DNA of 21,650 nt from Lojkania enalia. Lineage: Eukaryota > Ascomycota > Dothideomycetes > Pleosporales. The stretch spans positions 168,479 to 190,128 of the forward strand of contig ML986589.1 in NCBI GenBank assembly GCA_010094045.1. The letters run 5' to 3'. The notes under the pieces are model-generated. The model searched no databases. It saw only the letters and a list, made by a program, of their open reading frames with translations, and was not told the origin of the DNA. This document shows, in pieces, positions 1 through 9,592 of this stretch (position 1 is its first letter; every line of letters starts with the position of its first letter). The position numbers were made by a program, and so were the translations under genes.

Positions 1-1412
1 ATATAATACTATACTACTATACTAAATATACTTTCTTTTATATATTTTATACTTAGTTACTTCTTCTAATTACCTTTTAAGCTTAGAGTTGTAAGCTTAA
101 AGACGTATATTCTAATATAGCATTAACTTAGCACCTTTTATAAGCTATAAAAATTCTTCTTATACCTCTTTTAGTAATTGTATAAAGGACTTTTATATAA
201 GTATTAATTATAACCAAAATTTATATATATTACTTAGAGTTTTAGACTATTAGAAGTCTTTTTATAAAAGTAGTTCTAGTAGAGTATATAGTTATATATT
301 AAGGTAATCTAATATAACCTGCGGGTTTAGAGGAATAATTTCTATTACTTTAAAGGCCTTTTAATAGTTCTTATACGTAAATACGTTAAAAAACGCGTCC
401 TTAAAAGCTAGAAAGAAGCTTTCTTTATTAATATAGTAGATATGTCGGCGTGCTAAGTCTTATATATATTATAAATGCTTCAGCTTTAACAGCGAGAAGT
501 AAACTATATTAAGAGGCTAAAGTATATATAATAAATAAAAAGGTATATAAAGTATTAGGATCTTTTATATAAGGTAGTAATCTTTAAATTCCTAGTTAAG
601 GTAGCTTTTATAGCCGTTTAAAATAAGTAGTCTATACAACTCTATCTAACGCATCTTTATATACTTATTAAAGTACTTTAGCTACTTAAGACTAAGCGTA
701 TTATTTATCTAGCCGTTCTTAGAGACTAAAATTTTCCAATTATATAGTATACCTACTTCTTTATACTATATAGAAATATAGACGCGTTCTTTATAGATAA
801 TAAATAGTAGGGTCGCGTATATAGCAGTATAGATATTCTAGATAACTATAATCTACTTATAATCGTTTAGCTGTATAAGAGTAGACTTTATACGAAGTTC
901 TAAACCTATAATAACCTTTATAATACTAATAATACTTATCTAAAAGCTTATCTTATTAAAATTATAGATATTATTATTATATATACTATATTTTACAATT
1001 ATATCCTATACAAGCTTAAACCACATATTAATAACCTCTAGATTCTCTTATTTTATTCTTTAGCAATCCTTTACTCGATTAAAGGCTATTTTAAGCTGAT
1101 TTATACGCGCTATAAATTGTTTAAGCTAATTCTTTTCTATAAGTATTCTACTATATATACCTAATAGTTTATCTACTATATCTACTATCTTATATAGCCG
1201 GGGTATAAATCCTTATAAATTAAGGTTAAGAATATATTATACGATTATTTGTTCTTCGGTTACTATAAGCTTCTAGTAATTTAGTTATATATAAGGGCGA
1301 AATACAATTCTATAAAGTTGAGTAGAGAGTTGTTAATATTATACGTTAAAAGCTATAGTAGCGTATTATACGCTCTTAAATTAGCCTGATTTATACGCTT
1401 ATAAGGTAAGCT
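1..1412 (-). pseudogene. Dead DDE_1 transposase of copy A, C-terminus outside window
   Basis: Cut-and-paste transposase remnant, recognised by colinearity with the readable copy G (12415-14051) and copy E. The first catalytic block is visible in reverse at about 948-970, where the expected YNFDE reads YNFNK. The aspartate codon has become AAT and the following glutamate a lysine codon, both G-to-A changes. Many in-frame TAA/TAG codons interrupt the frame. The N-terminal HTH part is at the right (about 1250-1412). The C-terminal knuckle lies outside the window. It cannot make an active protein. Confidence 0.75.
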
Positions 1413-1541
1413 TAATTCTACCTTCTTATTAAATTAATAGAAGGTTGTATTGTAGATTTATTATAGTTCGTACATAGTATTTGTAATACTAAAAAAGAGT
1501 GGCCGCTTTAATAGTTTAGCCGCTTTAATAGTAGAATATAT
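1..1541 (-). mobile_element. Copy A: family 1 Fot1/pogo-like transposon, cut by window edge
   Basis: A family 1 element in reverse orientation. Its 5' end is at 1541, with terminal tip rc(ATATATTCTA) and two 17-bp units of the CTATTAAAGCGGCTAAA type at 1498-1531. A TA follows at 1542-1543. It aligns throughout with copy E (9357-11358, same strand), and base 1 corresponds to about base 9815 of E. About 460 bases of the 3' end, including the other TIR, therefore lie outside the window. It is inserted in the family 4 fragment F2, because the sequence to the right resumes at the F-like sequence seen near 15880. Heavily RIP-mutated. Confidence 0.85.
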
Positions 1542-1790
1542 TATATTTAATTATACTAATAGTTAATTAAATTAAAAGCCTTAAGTAAATAAATAAGATA
1601 GTAATAAAGTAAAAATAACGGAAAAAAAAGCGATTATAAAAGTAGAGGATTCTAATAAAAACTATAGATAAGAATATAATTAATTAAAATAATATTAAAG
1701 AATAGATTAATAAGAAAATTTATAATTAGAATACTTAGTAATAAGAAAGTAGCTAGCCTTAATAGAGTTGTAAATACTATAAATAGCCTA
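1542..1790 (+). mobile_element. F2, left visible part: family 4 transposon fragment
   Basis: This stretch aligns with 15877-16135 of copy F and so is the C-terminal transposase region of a second family 4 element. Both share the run with AAAGTAAAAATAACGG and the GAAAAGAAAGCG-like segment. A is inserted at its left end and I at its right end, at TA 1789-1790. Insertion I falls inside the CCHC knuckle coding region: the part before it reads roughly C-K-Y-Y-K-stop and the part after it S-Y-N-T. The rest of F2 continues at 3643-3810. Its N-terminal part would lie to the left of A, outside the window. Confidence 0.75.
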
Positions 1791-1836
1791 ACGTAATCCA
1801 CCACCGAGTTACATACACCACCGAGTTATATACGCC
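1791..1836 (+). repeat. Left TIR of copy I, with two 17-bp direct repeats
   Basis: Tip ACGTAATC, then CACCACCGAGTTACATA (1799-1815) and CACCACCGAGTTATATA (1816-1832), then CGCC. The two 17-bp units differ at one base. They are the likely transposase binding sites, which is an inference from position and repetition. Confidence 0.92.
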
Positions 1837-1895
1837 CCACTGATTTCTCCATCACCCTATTATTTTTCGTGATATCTCCACAACTACGCTTTATT

Positions 1896-3518
1896 ATACG
1901 CTCATCTGAAGCCAATATTAATATAGCGATAGAAGCTATCGATTTAGGCTAATTTGGGTTAAATTAGTCTGCTGTAGACTCGTATAACGTTAACGTAAAA
2001 ACCCTCCTCAACCGTCGTAATAGAATCCCCTGCCGGGCTGATTGCACCCCCAATTGCAAGAACCTCACCGATCTGGAGGAGAAGGCTATTATTAAACATG
2101 CACTTGACGTAGATACGCGTAGATTTCAACTTAATCTTAACATATTGCGAGATATAGCTAATAAACTACTTCTTAACCGCGGTCAGCAACGCGTCGGTAA
2201 AAATTGGCCTAACCGCTTCGTCTCACGCGTTCTAGAGCTTAAGTTACGCGTTAATCGACGATACGACTACTAAAGAGCTCTAAATAAAGATCCTAAAGTT
2301 ATTTAGGGCTAGTTCCGCCTTGTGTATAATACTAAGGCTAAGTACAGTATCCTTAATAAAGACACGTACAATTTTAATAAGACTGGCTTCTAAATGGGTA
2401 AAATTGGCCTAAGAATAGTTATTACTAGCACTAAGAAGTGATAAGCACCTAAATCTATTCAGCCAGGCAATACTAAGTAAGTAACAGCAATTGTGGCAGT
2501 AAATACGCGTAGCTGGCTGATTCTGCCGTTTATCATCCTTAAGGAAGCGCAATAATACGATACCTAGCACTAGTTAATTGTAGATAGGCCTCAGTAGGTT
2601 CTATCTATTAGTAAGAAGGGCTGGACGTCTATTAAATATGGGTTTAAGTGGCTTAAGCACTTTGACAAGTATACTAAAGCCAGTACTACTAGCGCCTACC
2701 GATTGCTTATCATAGACGGCTATAATAGCTATAATTCCATTAAATTTCGTAATTATTATAAAGAACGTAATATTATTACGCTTTATATACCTCCGCACTT
2801 ATTATACCTTTTACAGCTACTTAATATAGGCTGTTTTAGTCTATTAAAGCATGCATATAGCAAGGAGATTAAAAGCTTAATTCAGTACTGTATTAACTAT
2901 ATAACTAAAAAAGACTTCCTACCTGCATTTAAAGCAGCCTTTAATAACACTATCACAGACAAAAATATAGCTGGAGGCTTTAGAGGGACTAGATTAGTCC
3001 CATTTAGTCTAGATTGTGTTATTTTAAAGCTTAATATCCAAGCCTTATAAACCCCGACGCCGCCACTCCTAGAACTTGCTATATAGCAGTTACAAACACC
3101 ACACAATCGCCTAGAGGTAGAGTACTAGACGTAATACGTACAACAGCGCGTAGAACGATATTAAAGTAGCTCACCAATATTAATACTTAAAAGTCTTATA
3201 AGCCTTGTAAAGGGTATCACATCTATAGCGTATAGACACTCAATTTTGGAAATCGAGAACAGAGAACTCCGGGCGGCAAATATAATGCTTATAAAGCGTA
3301 AAGAACGTAAACGCAAGATAATTAAGGGCGCAAGTACTATCTCTATATTAGATAGACTGTAATTAGTAATGCGACAATAAGAAGGCCGTTAAAAGGGCTA
3401 AAATAGCCTAAATAGCTACGGCTGACTACGCTAACTAAGACGCTGCAGGCGCTGTCGGGAGCTAGGCCACCGCATTAAGACGTGTAAAATAGCTCCAGTC
3501 GAAATACTAAGTAATTAG
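1896..3518 (+). pseudogene. Dead DDE_1 (Fot1/pogo) transposase, best preserved copy
   Basis: A cut-and-paste transposase of the Fot1/pogo type, about 540 codons in a single frame, with about two dozen stops and no frameshift. In order: an HTH/psq-like region (about 1900-2030); a CENP-B-type block with RAECTPN-like RADCTPN and LLLNRGQQRVGKNW (about 2031-2235); the DDE_1 catalytic domain; and a C-terminal CCHC knuckle, CRRCRELGHRIKTC (3444-3485), which is intact. Catalytic Asp 1 is lost (YNFNK, AAT at 2376-2378). Asp 2 is kept in DGYNSY (GAC at 2715-2717). The third is lost (LLNIG, AAT at 2823-2825). The start codon was probably ATG at 1896, now ATA. An open stretch at 2703-3050 is only the middle of this gene. 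The stops fit C-to-T or G-to-A change of Gln and Trp codons. Confidence 0.9.
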
Positions 3519-3596
3519 GATTATATATATCTTTCTACGTAATTAATAGCTTTAATAGTTGTTAAAATATCCTACTTTAAAATTGGTCTATAATAG

Positions 3597-3642
3597 GGCG
3601 TATGTAACTCGGTGGTGTATATAACTCGGTGGTGGATTACGT
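3597..3642 (-). repeat. Right TIR of copy I, with two 17-bp direct repeats
   Basis: Inverted match of 1791-1836. The units are at 3601-3617 and 3618-3634, and the tip GATTACGT is at 3635-3642. TA 3643-3644 completes the target duplication. Confidence 0.92.
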
Positions 3643-3810
3643 TAGCTATAATACTTAAATATATTAAATTAATAGTATAGGTATTAAATAATTTAATAGA
3701 CTATTATTTTCTATAGTATATATATATATAGTTAATAATTATCGTAATTAAGTTGTTTAAATCTTAGAGTAATAGCTTACTTATACCAACGACTTATTTA
3801 TAAACTACGT
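3643..3810 (+). mobile_element. F2, right part with its terminal repeat
   Basis: Continuation of F2 after insertion I. It aligns with 16133-16301 of copy F. It ends in the family 4 terminus: 17-bp units at 3767-3783 and 3784-3800 and the tip TAAACTACGT (3801-3810), followed by TA 3811-3812. Beyond that the gypsy copy H1 begins, matching H2 near 14185, so F2 had inserted into H1. Confidence 0.82.
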
Positions 3811-4609
3811 TAGTTTTAGTATCTTATTAATTTATTTTTAGAAGGTAGCTAATATATTAGTAAGTTTAAACGGTATAACTAGATATTTAAAAAGTATCTT
3901 TTTTATCTAGAATATTTTTTTTTTATTTATCTTCTTTTTTAATATAAATCTAATAGTATATATTCTAAATATCTAGTTTTATAAAAATAGTAGCTTCTCT
4001 TAATTAGTCTCTTAAGTTACAGATAAGTAGTAAGAGGTATTAATCTTTAATTATAATATTATTAAGGGCGTAGTAGTTAATATATATTTATAAGTCTATT
4101 ATTCCTTTCTTTTCTACGAAAAGTATAGAGTATACTACTAATAAGTTTAATTTTCGGATTATTCCTTTCTTTAAGTATTCGTCTATATATTATTCTAGAG
4201 CCTCTACCTCCCTTAATATTAGACTATATATTTAGTCTATATCTAGGTTCTTTTTCTAGTTATAGTTTAATTTTATAATTATATTCTCTATGTTTAGGTA
4301 GATATTATAGTAGTTTTTAAAGTTATTTTATTAAATATTAGTACTCTTTAAATATACTATATAATATATTTTCTATTAGGAATAATTCTTTTACTACTTC
4401 TTTTACTATTATAGCGAGTTATTCTTTAACTAGCTAGCTAGAATTTTTAAGGATAATTTGTCTAGTTTACTAGTTTATTTAAGAGTTTTCCTTTCTTAAC
4501 TATAGAATTCGTAGGATAATATTATAGTTTATAATTTCTATAATTTAAAATATCTATCTCTATTAGATTATCTCTAAAATTTTAAACTTTTTTAGTTTTA
4601 TAATATATA
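3811..4609 (-). pseudogene. H1: Ty3/gypsy pol remnant, N-terminal half of reverse transcriptase
   Basis: Reverse-strand remnant of an LTR retrotransposon polyprotein, closely parallel to 14185-14965 in H2. In H2 the same stretch translates to YGLIYSLILREVEALE, an RT N-terminal motif of the gypsy type, then a VVYPILFIN-like and an INYHTLNNIIIKDRY-like segment. At its left end it stops at F2, just before the YxDD active-site region, which is therefore missing from this copy here. On the right it is cut by transposon B at TA 4608-4609 and resumes at 8863. No reading frame survives: stops and small indels are frequent. Confidence 0.78.
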
Positions 4610-5140
4610 ATATATTCTACTATTAAAATAGCTAAACTATTAAAGCGGCTACTTTTTCTTAGTATTATAAATACTACGTATAAACTATAATAAATCTACA
4701 ATATAACCTTCTATTAATTTAATAAGAAGGTAGAATTAAGCTTGCTTTATATACGTATAAATTAGGCTAATTTAAGAGCGTATAATACGCTGCTATAACT
4801 TTTAACGTATAATATTAACAACTCTCTATTTAACTTTATAGAATCGCGTTTCGCTCTTATATATAACTAAATTACTAGAAGTTTATAGTAATTAAAGAAT
4901 AAACAATCGTATAATATATTCTTAACCTTAATTTACGAGGATTTATACCCCAACTATATAAGGTAGTAGATATAGCAGATAAACTATTAGGCGTATATAG
5001 TAGAATACTTATAAGAAAGAATTAGCCTAAAAAATTTATAGCGTATATAAATAAACTTAAAATAGCCTTTAATTAAGTAAAGAATTACTAAAGAATAAAA
5101 TAAGAGAATTTAGAAATTATTAATATATAGTTTAAGTTTA
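4610..5140 (+). mobile_element. Copy B: truncated family 1 transposon (5' 530 bp)
   Basis: Starts with the family 1 tip ATATATTCTA and two 17-bp units (4620-4653; the first unit is mutated to TTAAAATAG). It runs colinearly with copies C and G until 5140, where C begins after TA 5139-5140. The left flank is H1. After C ends at 8862 the sequence is H1 again, not the missing 3' part of B. B therefore has no remainder after C. It carries only the N-terminal transposase coding part (from about 4739). Confidence 0.82.
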
Positions 5141-5913
5141 ATATATTCTACTATTAAAGCGGCTAAACTATTAAAGCAGCTACTTTTTCTTAGCGTTACA
5201 AACACTACGTACGAACTATAATAAATCTACAACGCGACCTTCTATTAATTTAATAAGAAGGTAGAATTGGGCTTACCTTACAGGCGTATAAATTAGGCTA
5301 GTTTAAGAGCGTGCGACGCGCTGCTATAGCTTTTAATATATATTATTAACAACTCTCTACTCGACTTTATAGAATCGTATTTCGCCCTCGTATATAACTA
5401 AATCGCTAGAAGCTTATAGTAACCGAAGAATAAATAATCGTATAATATATTCTCGACCTTAATTCGCAAGGATTTACGCTCCAGCTATATAAGGTAGTAG
5501 ATATAGTAGATAAACTATTAGGCGTATATAGTAGAAGACTTATAGAAAAGAATTAGCCTAAACGATTTATAGCGCATATAAATAAGCTTAAAATAGCCTT
5601 TAATTAAGTTAAAGATTGCTAAAGAATAAAATAAGAGAATCTAGAGGTTATTAATATATAGTTTAAGCTTATATAGGATATAATTGCAAAATATAGTATA
5701 TATAATAATAATATCTATAACTTTAATAAGATAGGCTTTTAGATAGGTATTATTAGTATTATAAAGGTTATTACAGGTTTAGAACGTTATATAAGGCTTA
5801 CTCTTATATAGCTAGACAATTATAAGTAGGTTATAGTTATTTAGAATACCTATACTACTACGTATATAACCCCACTATTTATTATCTATAAAGGACGTAT
5901 CTATATCTCTATA

Positions 5914-5957
5914 ATATATAGTATAAGCGAGCTAATTACCTAAACGAGCTAATTATA
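5914..5957 (+). repeat. Left TIR of copy D, two 17-bp units
   Basis: Tip ATATATAGTA (5914-5923), then TAAGCGAGCTAATTACC (5924-5940) and TAAACGAGCTAATTATA (5941-5957). Confidence 0.92.
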
Positions 5958-6059
5958 ATATTAAGACTCTACTAAAATCGCGATAATTATACTTTATAGT
6001 ATTATACTACAACTAATAACTATAGAATTAATTTAGAAAGAAGCTAGAATATAGCTTAT

Positions 6060-7698
6060 ATTTTAAACTCTTTAATAAGACGCGATACTAACTATACGTT
6101 ATATTATATTAATCTATAATATCTTCTAAAGTATATTTAGTATATAAAGGTAAGAAATAGTTCTATAATATAATTACCGGCCTAATTTAATAAAGCTTAA
6201 TAAGACTAAGGAGTAGGTAATTGTTTAGTATATACTAAATCTAGATATAAGAGGATTTCCGCTGCAGCTTACTACTATTTAAAATATAGCTAATTTACTA
6301 CTAGCTACGCGCTCTACTAGCTAAGTTAGAAAGAACTAAATAGAGAACTTTATTAAATATACGCCTAAGCTTAAGGTTAAATTTAATTAAAAGTATAACT
6401 ATTTAAGAGCTAAATATAAGGATTCTAAGGTTATAAGAGGCTGGTTCTACCTTATATAGAATATAAAGGCTAAGTATAGTATTATTAATAAACATACATA
6501 CAACTTTAATAAATTAAGCTTTATAATAGGCGTAATATTAATAGAAGTAGTAGTTACTAACTCTAAGAGATAGAATTAACTAAAGCAGCTCCAGCTAGGT
6601 AATCGCGAGTAGACTATAGTTATCTAGGGTATTAACGCGATAGAATAGGCGATACTATTTTTTATTATCTTTATAAGCATCTACTACCTCTCTATATAGT
6701 ATAAAGAAGATAATATTCTACCAACCTAGGTTATATAGGTTACTGATAACAGCTGGATAATAAATCATATTAGTATTAAGTAGTTAAAGTACTTTAATAC
6801 GTATATAAAAGATTATACTATTAGTATATATTAATTACTAATTCTTAACAGCTATAAGAGCTATAACTCGCTTAAATTTAGGCAGCTCTACGAGAAAAAG
6901 AATATTATTACTTTCTATATACCTCTATATTCGTCGCACCTACTATAGCTACTAGATGTAGGTTATTTCTCGCCTTTAAAGACTGCGTACGGGCGCTAAG
7001 TCGAGTAGCTAATATGCGGTTATATTAACTATATTATAAAAATTAAGTTCTTATTCTACTTTAAAGCAGCTTTTAACACAGTAATTATAAAGAGTAATAT
7101 CTTAAGTAGCTTTTAAAGTACTAGCCTAGTTCTATTTAACCTAGATATAATACTATTAAAGTTTAAAGTTCGACTATATATGCTAATATCCTCTATAGTT
7201 AAAGATACCCCTTAGAAGTTAAAAATACTAAATAATTCTATTAAATTTAGGTTTTAATCTACGTACGTTTGATTAAGAGTTTAAAAGTACCTAGATAGTT
7301 TATCTACTTTAATAGTAGAGGCGTTTAAATAGTTTATAAAAGGTACTACGTATATAATATATAAAAACGTACTATTACGCGCTTAGGCTATTAAGCTTTA
7401 AGCAGCTAATAAAGCTGCTATACAACATTAATTATATAAAGGAAAGTGTATATAAAAGAAAGGTAACCTAATAATTAAAGAAGGCGCTTAATTAACTACT
7501 TTAAAAGAGTTTAGTACTTATACTAATAGGAAGAAGGGTAGAAAGAAAGCGCGTATTAATAGAGACTAGCCGACTTAAAGGCGTTATAGGTAGTATAGTA
7601 AGGCTAGGTATAACTCGCGGACGTATAAAAATAATACTATAGATATAGAAGAATAGGCTACTATACTATATAATATAATAGAATATAAGAAAGTATAA
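6060..7698 (+). pseudogene. Dead DDE_1 transposase of copy D
   Basis: A Fot1/pogo-type transposase in one continuous frame with many stops. Readable blocks: a DNA-binding part with YRPNLIKLNKTKE and LDIRGFPLQL (about 6175-6265), the RKN-stop-IENFIKYTPKLK segment (GKNW equivalent, about 6325-6375), and KVIRGWFYLI (about 6430-6460). First catalytic Asp to Asn in YNFNK (AAT 6508-6510). Second Asp to Asn (AAC 6847-6849). Third Asp kept in LLDVGYFSPLK (GAT 6955-6957). A C-terminal CCHC knuckle relic lies at 7585-7626, with all four ligands now Tyr (TAT). Candidate stop TAA 7696-7698. The start is not determinable; about 6060 is an estimate. Confidence 0.85.
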
Positions 7699-7741
7699 TA
7701 TTTTACGAAAAGTAGTTGTAATTTTAGTATAGTCTTAGTAT

Positions 7742-7785
7742 TATAATCAGCTCGCTTAGGTAATCAGCTCGCTTATACTATATAT
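7742..7785 (-). repeat. Right TIR of copy D, two 17-bp units
   Basis: Units TATAATCAGCTCGCTTA (7742-7758) and GGTAATCAGCTCGCTTA (7759-7775), tip TACTATATAT (7776-7785). It is the reverse complement of 5914-5957 with only a few transitions. Confidence 0.92.
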
Positions 7786-8862
7786 TATAGTATAAAGAAG
7801 CAGGTATACTATATAATTAGAAAATTTTAGTTTCTAAGAACGGCTAGATAAATAACGCGCTTAATCTTAAGTAGCTAAAGTACTTTAATAAGTATATAAA
7901 GATACGTTAGGTAGAGTTATATAGGCTACTTATTTTAGACGGCTATAAAAGCTACCTTAACTAGAAATTTAAAGATTACTACCTTATACGAAAGATTCTA
8001 ATACTTTATATATCTTCTTATTTATTATATATACTTCAGCCTTTTAATATAGTTTACTTCTTACTATTAAAGCTAAAGTACTTATAGTATATATAAGACT
8101 TAGCACACTAACGCGTCTACTATATTAATAAAGAAAGTTTCCTTCCAGCCTTTAAGAACACGTTTTTTAATATATTTACGTATAAGAACTATTAAAAGGC
8201 CTTTAACGTAATAGGAATTATTCTTCTAAATATATAGGTTGTATTAAATTATCTTAATATACGACTATATACCCTACTAGAACTACTTCTATAAGAAAAC
8301 TTCTAATAGTCTAAAACTCTAAGTAATATATATAAATTTAGGTTATAATTAATACTTATATAAAAGTCTTTCGTATAATTATTAAAAGAGATATAAGAAG
8401 GATTCTTATAGCTTATAAAAAGTACTAAATTAATACTATATTAGAATACGCTTCTTTTAGCTTATAACTCTAAACTTAAAAGGTAATTAGAAAAAGTAAC
8501 TAAATATAAAACGCGTAAAAGAAAGTATATTTAGTATAGTAGTATAGTATTATATAGTAAGGGATTTTTATACGTAGCTGCTAAAGTATCTATAGGCTCT
8601 TAGCCCTTTAAGAAGACTCGTAGTACTAATACTTAAGAAAGGGCTTAACTAGCTTAACGCTACTATAGTAACTGTAGTAAGACTAGATATAACACTTATA
8701 CGTGCTAAAAGGATAGTAGGGAAAATTCTAAATCGGATGAAAGTATATTATATATAGAATCTCTTATTAGTATTAAGTAAATTAACTTTTTATATATAGT
8801 ATTCGTTATACTAAGAAAAGTAGCCGCTTTAATAGTTTGGCCGCTTTAATAGTAGAATATAT

Positions 8863-9356
8863 TATAACTTTCTTTTAAAAGTCTTTTTCTTCTATAATTT
8901 AGATTATATAAAATTATTCTAAATATACTATAGGTATTTCTTTTCTAGTAATATAATTACTAGATATAAAATTCTTTATTATTCTACTATTAACAAATAT
9001 ATATATAATATAGTTATAATATTATTCTAGTATTATAAGATACTATTCTCCTATAATTCTATATAATTAGGTTATTTTAGGTTAATAAGCTATTACTTCT
9101 TTTATAGATATATATTTTAGATATTTTTATTTTAGGTAACTATACTATAGTCTTTTTCTAATATATATTTTACGTAGTAGAAGTTTAAATTTAAGTATTA
9201 TATAATTTTAAATCTATTTAGTAACTTTCTATTCTATTATAGCTTCTTATCTTATAGGGTTTTTAAGTACTTTATCTTTATTTAGTTGTCTTAACTATAT
9301 ATCTATATTTCCTTTTCTTTTTTAATATATTTTATATTATTATTTAATATATAATA
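8863..9356 (-). pseudogene. H1: Ty3/gypsy remnant with aspartic protease region
   Basis: Continuation of H1 after the B/C/D insertion, parallel to 14970-15127 plus 16302-16650 of H2. In reverse translation a retroviral-type protease motif is visible: the expected D-S-G-A reads N-S-R-I at about 8980-8991, followed by KNFISSNYITRKEIP. The Asp-to-Asn and Gly-to-Arg changes are G-to-A. Further right comes the region between protease and the Gag knuckle. The fragment ends at TA 9355-9356, where element E begins, so gag of this copy is missing. Confidence 0.75.
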
Positions 9357-9366
9357 ATATATTCTA

Positions 9367-9553
9367 CTATTAAAGCGGCTAAACTATTAAAGCGGCTAAA
9401 CTATTAAAGCGGCTAAACTATTAAAGCGGCTAAACTATTAAAGCGGCTAAACTATTAAAGCGGCTAAACTATTAAAGCGGCTAAACTATTAAAGCGGCTA
9501 AACTATTAAAGCGGCTAAACTATTAAAGCGGCTAAACTATTAAAGCGGCTACT
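9367..9553 (-). repeat. 17-bp tandem array in the TIR of copy E (11 units)
   Basis: Eleven head-to-tail units of CTATTAAAGCGGCTAAA with a perfect 17-bp period. The last unit ends in CTACT as in the normal TIR. All other family 1 termini in the window have two units. The units are identical, in strong contrast to the RIP-scarred DNA around them. Confidence 0.95.
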
Positions 9554-9592
9554 TTTTCTTAGTATAACAAATACTATATATAAAAAGTTAAT

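Larger units (their letters stand above)
1791..3642 (+). mobile_element. Copy I: complete family 2 Fot1/pogo-like transposon (1852 bp)
   Basis: A full-length element with 46-bp terminal inverted repeats (1791-1836 and 3597-3642) that match at all but about two positions. It is bounded by a TA duplication at 1789-1790 and 3643-3644. Joining the flanks across one TA restores the sequence found uninterrupted in copy F near 16125-16145, which proves the insertion boundaries. It is the least mutated element in the window: it keeps the most CpA/TpG, has ACGT at both tips, and its transposase stays in one frame from end to end. It is therefore probably the most recent insertion here. Confidence 0.93.
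5914..7785 (+). mobile_element. Copy D: complete family 3 Fot1/pogo-like transposon (1872 bp)
   Basis: Inserted in C with TA duplications at 5912-5913 and 7786-7787. Removing D plus one TA restores CTCTATATAGTATAAAG, the sequence of the uninterrupted homologues (compare 13045-13065). The TIRs match closely and have the 10-bp tip plus two 17-bp units. The internal transposase is unrelated in terminal sequence to family 1 but has the same domain order. It is one of the youngest elements by nesting depth (D in C in B in H1), although already heavily mutated. Confidence 0.93.
5270..8780 (+). pseudogene. Dead DDE_1 transposase of copy C, split by element D
   Basis: Coding parts about 5270-5913 and 7786-8780, colinear with copy G. 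The first catalytic block, near 5719-5735, reads YNFNK instead of YNFDE. The second part starts with the KEAGILYN-like segment and contains the NGR-like and FKAAF-equivalent blocks. It ends with a knuckle relic, RYYSNCSKTRYNTYTC, near 8650-8695, in which the first Cys and the His have become Tyr. The candidate stop is TAA 8778-8780. Many TAA/TAG codons are present. It is non-functional both through RIP and through the insertion of D. Confidence 0.83.
5141..8862 (+). mobile_element. Copy C: family 1 transposon, interrupted by element D
   Basis: A full-length family 1 element of about 1848 bp once D and one TA are removed, against 1849 bp for copy G. Left terminus: tip 5141-5150 and units 5151-5184. 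Right terminus: units 8819-8852 and tip 8853-8862. TA at 5139-5140 and 8863-8864. It sits inside B. However, the bases to its right match gypsy H2 (about 14975 onwards), not the rest of B, so its 3' part probably belongs to B or is chimeric. Confidence 0.88.

Noticed and set aside
2703..3050. A 115-codon open frame that could be called a small gene
   Set aside because: It starts at a TTG within the DGYNSY block and lies in frame with the whole dead transposase of copy I. It is just the longest stop-free gap of that pseudogene.
2601..3106. Minus-strand open frames at 2601-2798 and 2897-3106
   Set aside because: Antisense to the copy I transposase, with no domain or homology signal. Loss of C on one strand leaves such chance frames.
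3715..3732. TA dinucleotide run
   Set aside because: A short simple repeat produced by RIP in subterminal F2 sequence. The F homologue is interrupted by ACG.
9367..9553. CRISPR-like array
   Set aside because: The units are directly tandem with a 17-bp period and no spacers, and are the TIR subrepeat of a eukaryotic transposon.
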